Assembly: GCA_017311315.1 (NCBI GenBank)
Contig: CM029658.1
Coordinates: 29,076,967-29,140,966, forward strand
Direction of reading: 5' to 3'
DNA from: Dendrocalamus latiflorus
Lineage: Eukaryota; Streptophyta; Magnoliopsida; Poales; Poaceae
Length of the DNA stretch: 64,000 nucleotides
In this document: positions 43,110 to 54,867 of the stretch, piece by piece
Layout: every line of letters starts with the position of its first letter
Numbering within the stretch: position 1 is the stretch's first letter
Made by a program: the position numbers and the translations under genes
The notes under the pieces: generated by a model
The model's database searches: none
Told to the model about the DNA's origin: nothing
Seen by the model: the letters and a program-made list of their open reading frames with translations, nothing else

Positions 43110-43620
43110 TGTTGTGACTATAAACCAAACAGTATATGAGGGAACTAGGAGAGTATACAAACAAAATGATCTGTCTTTCCCTACTCCCCTAGGGAGATAT
43201 TTATACATGACCATAAGGTCTTATTACAATCACACCCCCACTCTAGGTACTATTACAAGGGTATTCACGTCTTTTTATGTCCACTGAACCTTTCAGCTCA
43301 ATAGGCCAAACGAATACGGTAAGGAACCATCCCCACAATAGGAGTCTCTCATGGTAAAGGGCTTTACTCAAATAGGCCGAAATCATGTCGCGTAGGCCTT
43401 TTGGCCCGCTACGTCCCTTCGCCCTGGCAGAGAAGTGGCATCCAGTCCTATAAACCGCATACTTCCAGTCTTGTGGACGGCATTTAAAATGCAGCTGGCA
43501 TGACTAGGGACACACGCTGCCCTTCGACTGGCTTCTAGCACACTGCTCCACGCCCGGGCGCGAGTTTCAAAGAGTCACCTGAAAAAGGCATGCATCTTTA
43601 AAGCACGGCACGCTGGGCGA
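43110..43620 (-). mobile_element. LTR and 3' internal piece related to the gag-protease element
   Basis: On the minus strand an LTR of 228 bp runs TGTGGGGATGG...TTATAGTCACAACA (43337 down to 43110). It is preceded, at 43338-43375, by CCCTTTACCATGAGAGACTCC, nearly identical to the string preceding the 3' LTR at 35903. The next 250 bp on the right look like the same type of GC-rich 3' leader. The 5' half of this element was not recognised, so it is truncated. Confidence 0.75.
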
Positions 43621-43643
43621 AAAGACGTCTCTGCTAATCTTCT

Positions 43644-44888
43644 TTGTCTTACCTCTCGCAGTGTCGTTCTTGCTGCCTCCGCCATCTGTACTGCTTTTGC
43701 TTTCGCCCGAACCCCATTCTGCCGGATCTGCTACCGCTGGTCCTCTGCGTTGGACTAATGGCTCGTGGAAATGACCCTTGCTATCATCGCAGCGGTCGAG
43801 GTGCGTTGTCAAGCCACAGTGGCACGTTTGGTCGCCGAGGCTCGTCGGCGACGGAGGTGGAGTATGAGCTAATCGATCGGGACTCATCGACAACCAACAA
43901 GCGCTGGAATGCAGCGAAGAACGTGCACGGTGTGTGCACCAACGTTCTAGGGCAGAGCCTAGCGACCAAAGATATGATTCAATCTTTGGTTCGTGATGGC
44001 AAGACTGTGGATCCGCGTGCACAAAGTTGTTCTTAGCAAATTCGACGAGGACGAAGTGGGAGTCGGGCTGTATGCGGTGGTGGTTCTACCATTGGTGGAG
44101 GGTGGCAGTAGCCTAAGATGGTCAGTGCAGCAAATGGACTTCAACATGTCCTATCAGTGACCCTCGACCATGATGATGAGCAGCGCGCCCAGAAGCTCAT
44201 CGCGGTTGCTCTTCGATTCAACATGCAGGACCTCATGGAGGAGTACTACATGTATGGTGTGGCTCCGCTGATGCGTTGTGGCATGTGCAGTCCGGCGCCG
44301 CCCACGATGACGGCGTCTGGCCTAGCGTTGCCTCGCTGTTGAGGCAGGCTGATCTAAGTAGGAACGCCTTAAGCACCACACCTACCTCCCTTGCCTATGA
44401 ACGTTGTTGATGGCGCTTTTATACCCTTGGTAGGACTCACCGTAGAGGACGTAGAGCATGCAACAACCATCTTCCTGGGGCCATATACCGCGAAGGAGCA
44501 CAACCTATGGGCCTCGGTAACAGCCAACCTTGGCCTTGTGAACCGGGTGTGTGAAGCCCTCAGTATTCCCATGCTAGAGCGCACCGAGCCTGGCGGCAGC
44601 CGTTCGCGCAGCTGTGATAAAGATGGGGTGGAGGCCCCATCTTCAGTGCAGGGTACGCAAGCCCCCCTCGCAGTACAGTCACCATGCTCGGAGCACCACC
44701 GCGGGGGTGAGGATGGTGAGGTTGAGGAATCTGCCACAATGACTAAGTCAAAGTCTGCCGACTATGGCAACTCCGATCTCAACGTAGCACAAGACCGTCC
44801 CGTGGGTGGCACGGAGGCGAGTCCCGAGGCTGGCGAAGTTGGTAGCCCCAAGGCTGGCGTAGGAAGGGATGCCCTCGACACCATTTGA
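43644..44888 (+). other. unrecognised open frames, possibly a decayed gene or element ORF
   Basis: Two plus-strand frames are suggestive but unassigned. About 43758-44036 encodes MARGNDPCYHRSGRGALSSH with an ...EVEYELIDRDSSTTNKRW core. 44391-44888 encodes 165 residues starting MPMNVVDGAFIPLVGLTVED, with a Glu/Ser-rich tail. They are separated by a stop-containing stretch that still has peptide-like sequence (LIAVALRFNMQDLMEEYYMYG). I do not recognise a family. GC content and lack of repeats distinguish the stretch from the flanking LTR DNA. It may be one broken coding region. Confidence 0.35.
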
Positions 44889-45651
44889 TCGTCTTTGGAC
44901 CATCAGATCACCTCGGTGACATGCGAACCACTGCTGCTTATGACCACAGAGCCTTCGACCATGGTGTCTTCGACCGCTTCACTGACTTCTATGACTTATG
45001 ACCACTACGCAGCTATGACTATGACTTCTATGATGTATGACCACTACACAGCTATGACCAGAACTTCTATGACCAGAGACACCTTTGGTGTTACCCCCAC
45101 CATTCGATCAGATCTAGACTACTCGACCTACTTTCGAAGGCTTCATTGGTGGTCAACCGTCCAATCATCCACGGATAGTCCGATCGCTTCAGTGACGTTC
45201 AGACCAATCCGAACATTCACACTGTTTGATCACTCATGGATCACCCAATCGTCTTGGTGATATTCAGACCAGGCCGAACGTTCGCTCGGTGTGTGCCGAT
45301 CGATCGATTTTGGATGGTTGATAACGACGGCAACGTTTAGACCAGTCTGAATGATCACACCATTGGATTAGCTGGAGATGCTTGCAGTCGTTCGATTGAC
45401 TTGGAGGTGTTCAGATCAGTCCTACCGTATCTCTGACAGTATTCTGATCGTATACCTAGCATATAAAGGCAATAACTTCACATAGGGAGTCCGATTGATG
45501 CGTTCTCGGGCTTGTTGGAAAGCTGATTTCAAGGACTATGCAATGGAAGGAGTTTCATCATAAGAAACATCATGGATTTTTTATTTGTATTCTATTTTTG
45601 TTTCCTTTGTGAGAGTTCGAGTCTAAGACAACTTAGGTATTGTGTTGAACC
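44889..45651 (+). repeat. LTR-like sequence to the left of the solo LTR
   Basis: Tandem-like strings TATGACTTATGACCACTAC (44992-45057) and repeated TTCAGACCA/GACCAGGCCGAACG motifs resemble the LTR at 38390-38830. It probably belongs to the LTR of the gypsy element whose primer site is at 47839, split by the solo LTR. No gene. Confidence 0.45.
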
Positions 45652-47465
45652 TGTTGGATCGGAAACGGCAACAGAGGGGGGGTGAATGTTGCTTTAAAAA
45701 AATCGCCCCCAAAATATTCTCAAAAATTTCAACTCTCTGATAGCTATAAAAAGCTACGAAGAGGTAGAAACAGAGCTCACTGAAAAACAACAAAGATCAA
45801 ACGACTTGAGCGGAAGATCTCTCACTGACAAGGACAAAAATTAGATTGCAATGAAGGACTTTGAACCTTAACAACGGAAGGATTGAATTCCAAGAAAAAT
45901 GAAGACTGTAGAGCACTTAAGAGCCCACAAAAGTTTAATTGTCAAGGAATAAAACTGAGCAAACTTGCTACTGCAAAAACTCCTTGCCGTGCACTGAAAA
46001 GAACACAGAAGACAGCTGAAAACTGCAGTAAATATTGGGGAATAGCTGCCAACAACGAGACTGCTTTTGCTGCCAAGAAATGAGTGCAAACCTGAAAAGA
46101 AAAGAAGCTAAGGGCAGCTGAAAAGAAGGAGTGCAAAGCATCTGAAACTGCAGCCAAAAGAGACCAACATGGAATCAAAAACAACAGCTAGGCGTGAGAC
46201 AAAAACTAAAAATTATAGCTGCCCAAAATGTCTTTGCTGCCGAAAAGGAGGAATGCACTGATTTTGGCCATATACTACCAAAAGAAAGATCAGACTGCTA
46301 CTCAAAAACAAAAGGCATGGCAGAAAGAAGACTAGAACCTGCTTTTATAGGAAACAACAAAGATTCAATCCTTCTCTTAATAACTAAAAACTCAAGGAAA
46401 TTCTTAACAAAAGAAATCTTAGAGAGAGGCTCCAACTAAAAGATTGTTCTCATGACTTTGCAAGCCAAAACACCTTGGAGAACAACTCCCAGTTTCAAAG
46501 AATACTCTCCTGCTTGTCACCTCATGACTGAAAACAAAATGAAGCAAGCAATAAACTGAGGACAGCAAAGGGCTCAAGAACAAAGGAGAGAAAACACAGG
46601 GAACAGAAGCATTCACAAAAAGATTTCTCAAAATCAATACAGAGACATACGCGATTACAAAGAGTTGTTCTCAGCTTATCTCTCTCTCAATCTCACACTA
46701 AGTCCCCATGCATGCTTGAAAATCAAGAACTCATAGCACACATGCACAGGAGACAAGCATGCTGCCCTCTCCTCACCTACTCCTCAACTACTCACATAGA
46801 CATGGAGAGAAAACAACCAGGAAACTCTCATACACCTCTCTATTTCTCTCAAGCTATCTCTCTAAAAATCTCACCCTAGCACTAGAGAGCTCCTCTCTAT
46901 ATATAGTCTTCACTACGAGGTTTAACATCTTGCTTTACCCGATAACTCCACCAACTCTGCGCTTTATCCATTAACCCGAACCGCATCCGCTTCCTTTTGT
47001 GCAGCCTTGCGTATTTACCAAAACGCCCCTCCTGCACCTTCTGGGAAGCTTCCACATTTCTTGCCGTCCAAGCCTCACAACCACCTCGAGTCCTCGCCGT
47101 CTTCGGCACATCCCGACCGCTCCGACCTCAGCACCACCTGCGCCTAGTCCGGTCATCCCGTGCCTCGCCACGACTCCGCCTCGATGTCCTGCAGCCATCA
47201 CAGACAAGAAACAAATCACTTAGCACCGCTCGAAATATTATAACCATACATTAGCATCAGAAGAAATACTCAAAGCCCAAACCGATCGAAACAAAAAATA
47301 AACGACTTAAGCACGTTCGACCTAGTTCGACAGGGTCCGACCGAAACCGACTGCACCACGCAACGTCTTGGTTCGAACCACTCAAATCAAACTCAAACTT
47401 TCCAGAACACTCGTCGATTACTCATCACAAAACATGGGATCACATCCACATGGTCTCTCAGAACC
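45647..47465 (-). mobile_element. solo LTR of the SIRE/Maximus-like copia family
   Basis: LTR 45652-47460 (1809 bp), running TGAGAGACCATGTGG...CCGATCCAACA on the minus strand, flanked by the perfect 5-bp duplication GAACC (45647-45651, 47461-47465). It matches 18422-20199 along the whole length, including the block TTTACCAAAACGCCCCTCCT (about 47012) to CACAGACAAGAAAC. No internal sequence remains, so this is a product of LTR-LTR recombination. Open frames inside it are chance. Confidence 0.93.
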
Positions 47466-47838
47466 CTTGTAGGAGACCTTGCGGACTCCCAAGGGTTATA
47501 TAAACTTGTATACATTGCCTGTTGAGTGCAGACCACATTATTTTCAAGATAGCTAATATTGCTTATTCTCGGGTTTATACTACGCACTGCCTTTGGGAAT
47601 TGGGCGATTTTCTTGAGAATACCTCCGTTATTCTTGTGTTTTCTTGTGGTTCGCATGAGCATCGATACGTCTACTTGTGTGGTCAGGTAGACTGGATCAC
47701 GAGTGTGTGGTTGGGTGAATTCTGTTGTCGCAGGTTGCTGCTTTAACAGTGGTTGGCGCCATCGGTTTGTCAGGTTGCATGGATCCAAGTTATCACCATT
47801 GATCCTACGTCATGAAGATCGGGCACCCCGCATCATCC
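47466..47838 (+). repeat. right part of a Ty3/gypsy 5' LTR
   Basis: Continues the sequence interrupted by the solo LTR and ends just before the primer-binding site. GGGTTATATAAACTTG (about 47493) is a good TATA box, placing the LTR promoter here. Confidence 0.6.
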
Positions 47839-47850
47839 TGGTATCAGAGC
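47839..47850 (+). other. primer-binding site of a gypsy element (initiator tRNA-Met type)
   Basis: TGGTATCAGAGC, complementary to the 3' end of initiator tRNA-Met, marks the start of a plus-strand internal region that leads into gag at 49062. Confidence 0.85.
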
Positions 47851-49061
47851 CCTAGGTTGACATGATGGGATTATTTACCCTAGCTTTTCGATCAGTTTTT
47901 ATTGCTGTTTTTATTACCTAGAGTCTATAAATCAAAAATTGAAACAAAAATCCAAAACCCTAGTTTTTGCATCTATTATTTTTGTGAGTTTTGTTAAGTT
48001 TTTGTCCATTAGAAGTTTTGTTTTAGTTTTTATCATCATGTTCCTTTGCATCACTTAATCATTGTGTGTTTCCTCTGGTTCATTCGAAAGGTATTAACCA
48101 CAGTGAGCTTCACTTATAATATTCCTTTCATCTTTGAGACTAGCTTTTGACATTGCAATACGGGCTGCTTTTAGTAATAAATCACACTTATTGAAGTTTG
48201 AGCTTTTGCGCAAAGAAGGCAGTCGACATACAGAAAGATCCACGACTTGAAGAGAAAAAAACAAAGCTAGAGAAAGTACTATTTGGCCAAAGCTTAAGTC
48301 AAAAAAAAGATTGTGTGATCTGATCCATTTGAACAATCTTGTACCCTTAAAGTGATCTTCTTGCAATTGGCTAGCATCTCTCTTAATACTTGGTGCTGAA
48401 TGAGCTATTTAATCCTTAATTTCATATTGTCTCTATTTAGCTCATTCCCTTGTTTGCATTAAGTTACATTGATCCTTGCATGTGTGTTCATACACTTCAC
48501 TTAAATCTATTGGATCAGCACTTAGGCAAAGTTTTCTAACTTGGATTATTACTTAACTTTACAATATTTAGAATTTCAGATTGTATAGGTAAATATTTTT
48601 CCATCCAAGCTCCACAAATAAGCCATTGTTTAACAATGCTTGTGCAATTGAATTCGCTTAATCTATCACCTTATGCTGTCTACCGTCACCAAGTGTGTTT
48701 GGCCTTTCAATTCTATCAAGGATGCATAGGAACTTCGGTTGGTAAGAGAAGGTGAGGTTGAGTGAATTCCACAAATAAACTTCCACACCCACATACATAG
48801 ATTTTTCTATTATTTGCACTAACCATGGTAGGAAAAGAAGGAGAACAAATACAAGTGTGTTTGGCCTTTCAATTCCATCAAGGACGCATAAGAACTTCGG
48901 TTGGTAAGAGAAGGTGAGGTTGAGTGAATTCCACAAATAAACTTCCACACCCACATACATAGCTTTTTCTGTTGTTTGCACTAACCATGGTAGGAAAAGG
49001 AGAATAAGTATATGTTACACAAGCTGACCTTGAGAAGCTCACAAACAATTTCAACACTCAG
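47851..49061 (+). other. leader of the gypsy element
   Basis: Long untranslated leader between primer site and gag. No gene. Contains a tandem duplication at 48690-49004. Confidence 0.6.
48690..49004 (+). repeat. 162-bp tandem duplication in the gypsy leader
   Basis: CAAGTGTGTTTGGCCTTTCA begins at 48690 and 48852. The copies stay alignable to CACTAACCATGGTAGGAAAAG with only a few differences. Confidence 0.92.
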
Positions 49062-50238
49062 TTGAATGATAACATGAGCGTCTTGAGGAGGGAGATACTA
49101 GAGGAGCTTCACAAAGGGTGGGGCCCTGTTGGTGTCTATGAAGGAGATATTGAGCTTGACGAGACCGATGAGGAAAGGGCCGCACGATTCGCTAGAGAAG
49201 CTCAAGTAGATCGAGCCGCTGCCAATGAGGTTCGACCACCTTTTTCTGGGCATGGAGGAGGTGTTTTTGGCACTATCCATGGTCAAGGGAAGGGTTGTGG
49301 GCGCAACAATGCCACCCACAATGAGGACTTCGGCGACGACTTTTGGCTACACCGCAATGACAGCTATCAACATCATGGCCATCATCATGATGACACGCAC
49401 GTAGAGGAGAAGTTTGGGAAACTCAATTTCACTATTCCCAAATTTGAAGGAGCTTCTGATCCAGATGCATATCTCGCATGGGAGCTCAAGGTGGACAAGA
49501 TTTTCCAGATGCACAATTATTCGGAGGAGAAGAAGCTACACATGGCATCACTTGAGTTTGATGGGTATGCGTTGATTTGGTGGGATCAAGTGTTGAACTA
49601 AAGAGAAGCTAATAGGAAACCTCCAATTGCATCATGGACTAAAATGAAGTGAAAACGGAGGACGCATTTTGTTCGTAACACTTATAAGCATGATCTTTTT
49701 GATAAATTGCAAAACTTGAGACAAGGAAGTCATTTGATGGAGGAATACTATAAGGATATGGAGCAAACCATGATTAGGGCACATGTGCACGAAGATGAAG
49801 AGCAAATGCTTGTGTGTTTTCTATTTGGTATGAATACAAACATCAAACACATTGTTCAATATCAGCCACATTGTTCAATATCAGCCCTACAACACTATCA
49901 TTAAGTTGGTGCATCAAACGACAAAAGCGGAGAAACAATTGCTAGAAGATGTAAAACTAGCACCAACGATAGCATCCTTAAGTTTGAAAGCATCATCATC
50001 ATCTTCTAATGCCACCAAAGCACAATTTAATCTAGGATGAGCTACATTTTCAGCTAGTACTAAGTCAAATGCTAATGCTCGTCCTTCCTCAATTGCAAAT
50101 TCAGCATCTACATCAAATGAAAAGAAAACTACTCCACCCCCTACCTCCTCAATTGGTGCTACAGTGAAGAGTAGAAAAATCCAATGCTTCAAGTGTTTGG
50201 AGCGTGGTCATATTTCTCGGGAGTGTCCCAACAACTGA
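49062..50238 (+). pseudogene. Ty3/gypsy gag, degenerate
   Basis: Capsid/nucleocapsid protein. The first frame (49062-49601) holds an acidic start and then the gag core KLNFTIPKFEGASDPDAYLAWELKVDKIFQMHNYSEEKKL. After stops near 49600-49650 it resumes as SHLMEEYYKDMEQTMIRAHVHEDEEQML, and ends in a CCHC knuckle CFKCLERGHISRECPNN at about 50188-50235. At least three frame or stop defects. It is plus-strand and collinear with the primer site at 47839. Confidence 0.92.
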
Positions 50239-50844
50239 ATTATGCTTGTGATGGAAGACGGAGAGTATGAATCCGCAAGCGAAGATGTGGTTGAGCTCAG
50301 TCATGAAAAGGAGAGATATGAGGATGCATTGGATGATAATAAAGAGGTTGATGTGCTGAGTTATGAAATGGGAGAGGCACTAGTAATCACCAAAAATTTG
50401 AGCAGGCTTGCGCAAGAAGGAGATGCGCATCTACAGTGATTTAACCTATTTCAAACCCAAGCCAAGGTAAACAACATGGTAGTCAAACTTATTATTGATG
50501 GAGGTAGTTGTCATAACTTGGCTAGTGTTGAATTATATGAGAAGCTTGGCTTAAAGATGTTGAAACATCCACGTCCATATCATGTATAATGGTTTAGCAA
50601 ATATGAGGATGTGAAGGTTCAATATGTGGTGCGTGTTACTTGCAAGATTGGTGATTATGAGGACACCATTGAGTGTGATGTGGTGCCTATGACAATGTGT
50701 TATTTGTTATTGGGCAGGCCATGGCAATATGATAGAAGTGTGCAACATGATGGCCGTACCAATAAATATGCTTTTAAGTGGAAGGAAAAGACAAAAGAGT
50801 TTAATCCAATTACTCCTAGTCAAATACATGCTGAATCTCAGTAA
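50239..50844 (+). pseudogene. Ty3/gypsy aspartic protease, degenerate
   Basis: VVKLIIDGGSCHNLASVELYEKLGL (from 50477) carries the catalytic DGGS. A stop at about 50588 interrupts, then VRVTCKIGDYEDTIECDVVPM and YLLLGRPWQYDRSVQHDGRTNKY follow, which is the conserved LLGRPW box. No RT follows; the element is truncated before 50936. Confidence 0.9.
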
Positions 50845-50935
50845 AAGAAGCTTGCTAAAAATGAGGGTAAAAAGAAAGAAAAGAGAGATTTCTACACATC
50901 GGTTAGTGGGAGCCACAAGATAAATATGAGAGGAA

Positions 50936-52272
50936 GAAGTGACACGAGCGTACGACCCATTCGTGGAGCAGTTCAACTACCTCATGGCTGACGATGTGCG
51001 CTGGGAGCCATACTTCCCTCAGGAGTTAGAGGCCCGTGCTCCACACAACCTATCCTCGCTATGCTAGCATGACCGAGACTACTAGCTGACCTGGAGGGCA
51101 CTTGTGTTTGACGTCTTCATTGAGGAGTATCCGGTGCATCGTGTGATCGGCCTACGCCAGGTGGTTCCAGTACCAGTTAGGTGGCCTATGCCCGACAACG
51201 TGCACACATGAGTAATCAGCATAGATGTCCCTCTTGTTACTACCGTCTCCTAATCATGACTTCTAACTACATGTTACATATTCCAGGCATAATAGGAAGG
51301 GAGTCCACTGCGGCACATACTGGGGGAGGATGATGGACACATGGGTAGGGTAGTGGCAGGTCGCACAGCAGGACTGTGTGCAGGAGGACACCCCCTACGA
51401 CAACAATGCGTACAACAAGTATGTTTGCTGGTACGCTTCTCAAACATGTACCAGGCTGGTACTTTCTGCCAACCCACCCGCAACACGAATCCTAGCTTTG
51501 ACCAACACATACCATATGTACTTCGCACAAAACATGCTACGTTACATCATATTTTGAAAACTTCACTTCTTGCAACCCCACTTACAGGTTCCACCCTGTC
51601 GTGTTTTCATTGCAGGCAAGCATCGGTGCTGAGATTGCGAGGGACTCCCGCTCCTTGTTTCAAAGGATCACTGACAGTGTGGAGGTCACACGCGTGGAGG
51701 TGGCCCAGGCTTTCCATCATGTGGCATTTTAAGTCACACATCTTGTTGCCCTATTGTCATGCACCAGGCTTCCAGAGGTTGTCACGTCGATGCCTGGTCA
51801 ACAGCCCGTACGTCCGCCGACGTCGTCCCGTCCGACAGGACATGCTGTACGTCCGCTGGCGTCATCCCGTCTGATAGCATAGCGGAGGGAGGGTCAGCGT
51901 GGCATGCCTTGACGAGGCCAAAGGCTCAGCCAAACCACGTCTGACACCGCCGTGGCTAACGAGGCAAGAGGGTCACCTAGGCACACCCCCATACACCACC
52001 AACATCGCAGTACATAGGTCCTTGGACTCCTTCGCCTTCCACACACAGCACACGTAGCGTGCGTACGACCTACCATACTCTACTTTGGATGGCTTTTTGC
52101 ATGCCATGGCGCTAACCGAGGGTATGTTGTGTCTCTGTTTGTTTCACCGCATCGCCTTATTTGATTAACTAACAATATTTGCACTATAAGTCTAAGCAAG
52201 TGGATCAACCTTGAGATCCACCCACATGACATGAGCGAACAAGAGAAAAAGAGGCTACGGCGGTTGTTCTAG
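50936..52272 (+). pseudogene. plant mobile domain (PMD) gene remnant
   Basis: Remnant of the transposon-derived, aminotransferase-like plant mobile domain family. EVTRAYDPFVEQFNYLMADDVRWEPYFPQELEARAPHNLSSLC and ALVFDVFIEEYPVHRVIGLRQVVPVPVRWPMPDNVH (50936-51210) match the family's core. A further exon-like piece encodes TWVGQWQVAQQDCVQEDTPY and KYVCWYASQTCTRL (51333-51460). Another (from 51616) encodes QASIGAEIARDSRSLFQRITDSVEVTRVEVAQAFHHVAF, ending at 51732. KWINLEIHPHDMSEQEKKRLRRLF (52200-52272) may be the last exon. In-frame stops near 51065 and 51085 show decay. Such genes are often carried by Mutator-type transposons. No terminal inverted repeats were found. Confidence 0.8.
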
Positions 52273-52287
52273 TAGTGCAGCCATTCA

Positions 52288-53456
52288 GATCGTGTTAGAC
52301 CATGTGGCTATGTTTATAATATTTTGGTGATGAATAATTGACAATGGTTAAATTGTTATGATGAATATTTGGTGATTTTGTTTAGCGATGTTATGCGAGG
52401 TGTGTGGTGCGTGTGTGAACTGATGATGGTCAAGTTGGGACGAACTTGTGCCGGAAAAATATTCATTGGTCTTTGCATGTGCAGTTTGAGCATGGAGGCG
52501 ATCATAGTCAGTGACGAGGTGGACCGGAACTAGGATGGGGAGATCCGAGGTTCAGACGGTTGAGGAGGTCACGAGATGATCGGGCTCATGCTTGGGGCGC
52601 ATGGAGATCAAAGGTAGATGATACGTGGAGAAGCTACGGGAGGTGCAATCCTGGAGGCTTCGACACGTGATGCGTTAGAAAAGTCGTGAGTGTGAAAAAC
52701 CCGTGTTAGGAAGGGTTTCGGGTCCCTTGAAAATTAGTGGGCCAAAAGTCTAGTTGAGATAAAAAAGGCCCAGGCCTAGTTGGAGTTGGATTAGGATTTT
52801 AAGGCCTAGTTGGAGTTGGATTAGGATTTTAAGGCCTAGTTGGAGTTGAATTAGGATTCATAGTTGGCTGTATAAAAAGAGGGTGCAAAGAGAATAATTG
52901 TACCGAGCGGCCGGGAAGACAGAAAAAGTACGCGTTTTTCCTAGCGCGTTTACGAGGAGACGGAGAAAAAGCGAGCGACGTGAGGAAACAAAAAGGGGCG
53001 TTTTTAGCAGGATGCAGCGCTGTGAGCCAAGAATCAACCGATGAATAGTGTCTACATTTTTGAATAAAGTTTGTGAGTTTTTTATTTCGTATCTATTATC
53101 CTTTTTCTTGTTTTTTTTATTCCTATAGACTCTCCATGCATTGATCTATGCCTAGGTATTTTTGTTGCTTACATACATGAATTAATTTTGATTAAAAATT
53201 GATTTCTAATTTGAGAAAAAAACGTGCATTTTTCTGTTCGATCGGCACTCAATATCTAGTCACTACAGTATTCGCTACAGTGTTTTGCTACAGTACCATG
53301 CTACAGTAATTGCTGCAGTAAAATCAGAAAAAATAAATTTTCTTGTTTTTGTTATTTCTGGTTTTTGCACATTAAAAGGTAGAAAATCTAAAAAAATTCC
53401 GCTGTGCGCTGCAATCATTCACCCCCCTCTGATTGCTATCACAATCCTACAGATCG
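52288..53456 (+). mobile_element. solo LTR of a copia-type element
   Basis: LTR 52293-53451 (1159 bp), TGTTAGACCATGTGG...GCTATCACAATCCTACA, flanked by the perfect duplication GATCG (52288-52292, 53452-53456). The end CACCCCCCTCTGATTGC is like those at 27755 and 38983. It includes a 30-bp triple repeat and a patch of CTACAGTA repeats at 53262-53320. No internal region, so this is a recombination product. Confidence 0.92.
52773..52862 (+). repeat. 30-bp tandem triplication in the solo LTR
   Basis: GGCCTAGTTGGAGTTGGATT (unit start) at 52773, 52803 and 52833. The first two units are identical and the third has two changes. It lies just before the TATA-like TGTATAAAAAGAG at about 52871. Confidence 0.93.
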
Positions 53457-53587
53457 AATAGATTGAAGAAGAAAAAGCGGCGGCACGTGAGCTATCGGAG
53501 AAAGAAAAAGGGCTCGGCGAGGCTTTTGGGAAAACGCGAGAGGGAGCTAGCGACAAAATTGATTGTTAAACATTATTTGGAAGCATA

Positions 53588-54867
53588 ATGTCACATGATG
53601 ATAGGAGGTGGATGCGCATGGATAGGACTAAAGTTGAGTGGCAGCAGATGCAAGCCCGACATTCTGCGGAATCCCATAGGACAAGGTTAGAGCTCCAGTC
53701 TGAGGTTCAAATGTTAAAAGAACAACTTGCAAACCAAGTTGCTGAAAGGGCCAACGAAAAGGAAGAAAGCAGGCGTCAAATAGAAGAATTGTTGAATTCG
53801 AGGGACACAATTAAAAAAGAACTCAGGCAAGAGTTTATGTCCATGCTAGGAACACAAAGACAAGGAGCCTTCCAGGAGGTAATAATTTTGAAACAAATTT
53901 AACTTACAGTTAATAGCAATTGTGTTAAAATGCATGAGGTTTCAATAAATTTCTGTAATAGTTTGTGTAGTTGTTTTTTTTCATCAAATCTGTTTCCACA
54001 AGTAATCATTGCATGCTTCCTTTTATTTTATATTTATCCCTTGGCTGATAGTTTCCTGGGTTCTAGTTGCACGGTTACTTGGCTGTTGGTTCTAGTAGGT
54101 TTGTTGCAGGTCTGTTGCAGCTCGAGTTTTCAGTGATAGTGTCTGAGTTTCAGTTCATTTTTTCCAGAACAATTAGTTGCAATATTTCTGTTTTGTAAGC
54201 TTTAATATATTACTCACTCAGTGATAGTGAACTTCAATTTAGAATGTGAGTGAGTAATATATCGTCTAAGATAAAAATATGACCAATCAGCATCAGTTGT
54301 CCAATATAAGTGATTGCCTTTAAATTTTTATTTGGTCGTGCATGCATCTGCACCCACTAGAATGTACATGCCTTCCCCCTGAGCACTGTGGAGTCTTTAA
54401 ACAAAATTGTAGTGCACAATTTTTTCCTTCATGGTTTCGGTCATTATATGAGAGCTAACTATTTGAAAACTAAATTTTAAATGCAGGCTAACCAAGCTGC
54501 CAACGAAACAATACATGTTCCTGCTGCCCCAACCGAATGAAATGACACGACTCTACAGAGTGAAGAAACAACGCCGCAGGTAATAGCAATTGCAACATGT
54601 TTACAGGCAACATGGATCACTACACTGTATGAGCCCTGAAATGTTTTCTCGAATTTTTTGATAAGCAGACTAACCCAGATAGCAACCTGGAAACACAACA
54701 TGAAGCTAGGCGAACTGCAGAAACCAATACTCGCACCCCTAGAAGTAGTGTTCTTAATCGAACTCTTCCCCAAAACAAAGACAGGAATGCGTCAGTGAAT
54801 TATATTACTACAAAAACACTAAAGGCTGTTGTTTCTACTAAACGTGCACGCACAAGGAGTCAACAGG
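53588..54867 (+). pseudogene. CACTA-type transposase C-terminal exons, probable
   Basis: Exon 53588-53878 encodes a coiled-coil protein end (WQQMQARHSAESHRTRLELQSEVQMLKEQLANQ, then EESRRQIEELLNSRD) before a GT donor. A second piece (54487 on, after AG) keeps the frame but has a TGA at 54538-54540. A third (about 54669-54867) encodes ...RRTAETNTRTPRSSV and ends in KRARTRSQQ before GT. This style fits the C-terminus of plant En/Spm (Ptta) transposases. Its position upstream of a CACTA terminus supports it, but no catalytic domain is visible. Confidence 0.5.
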
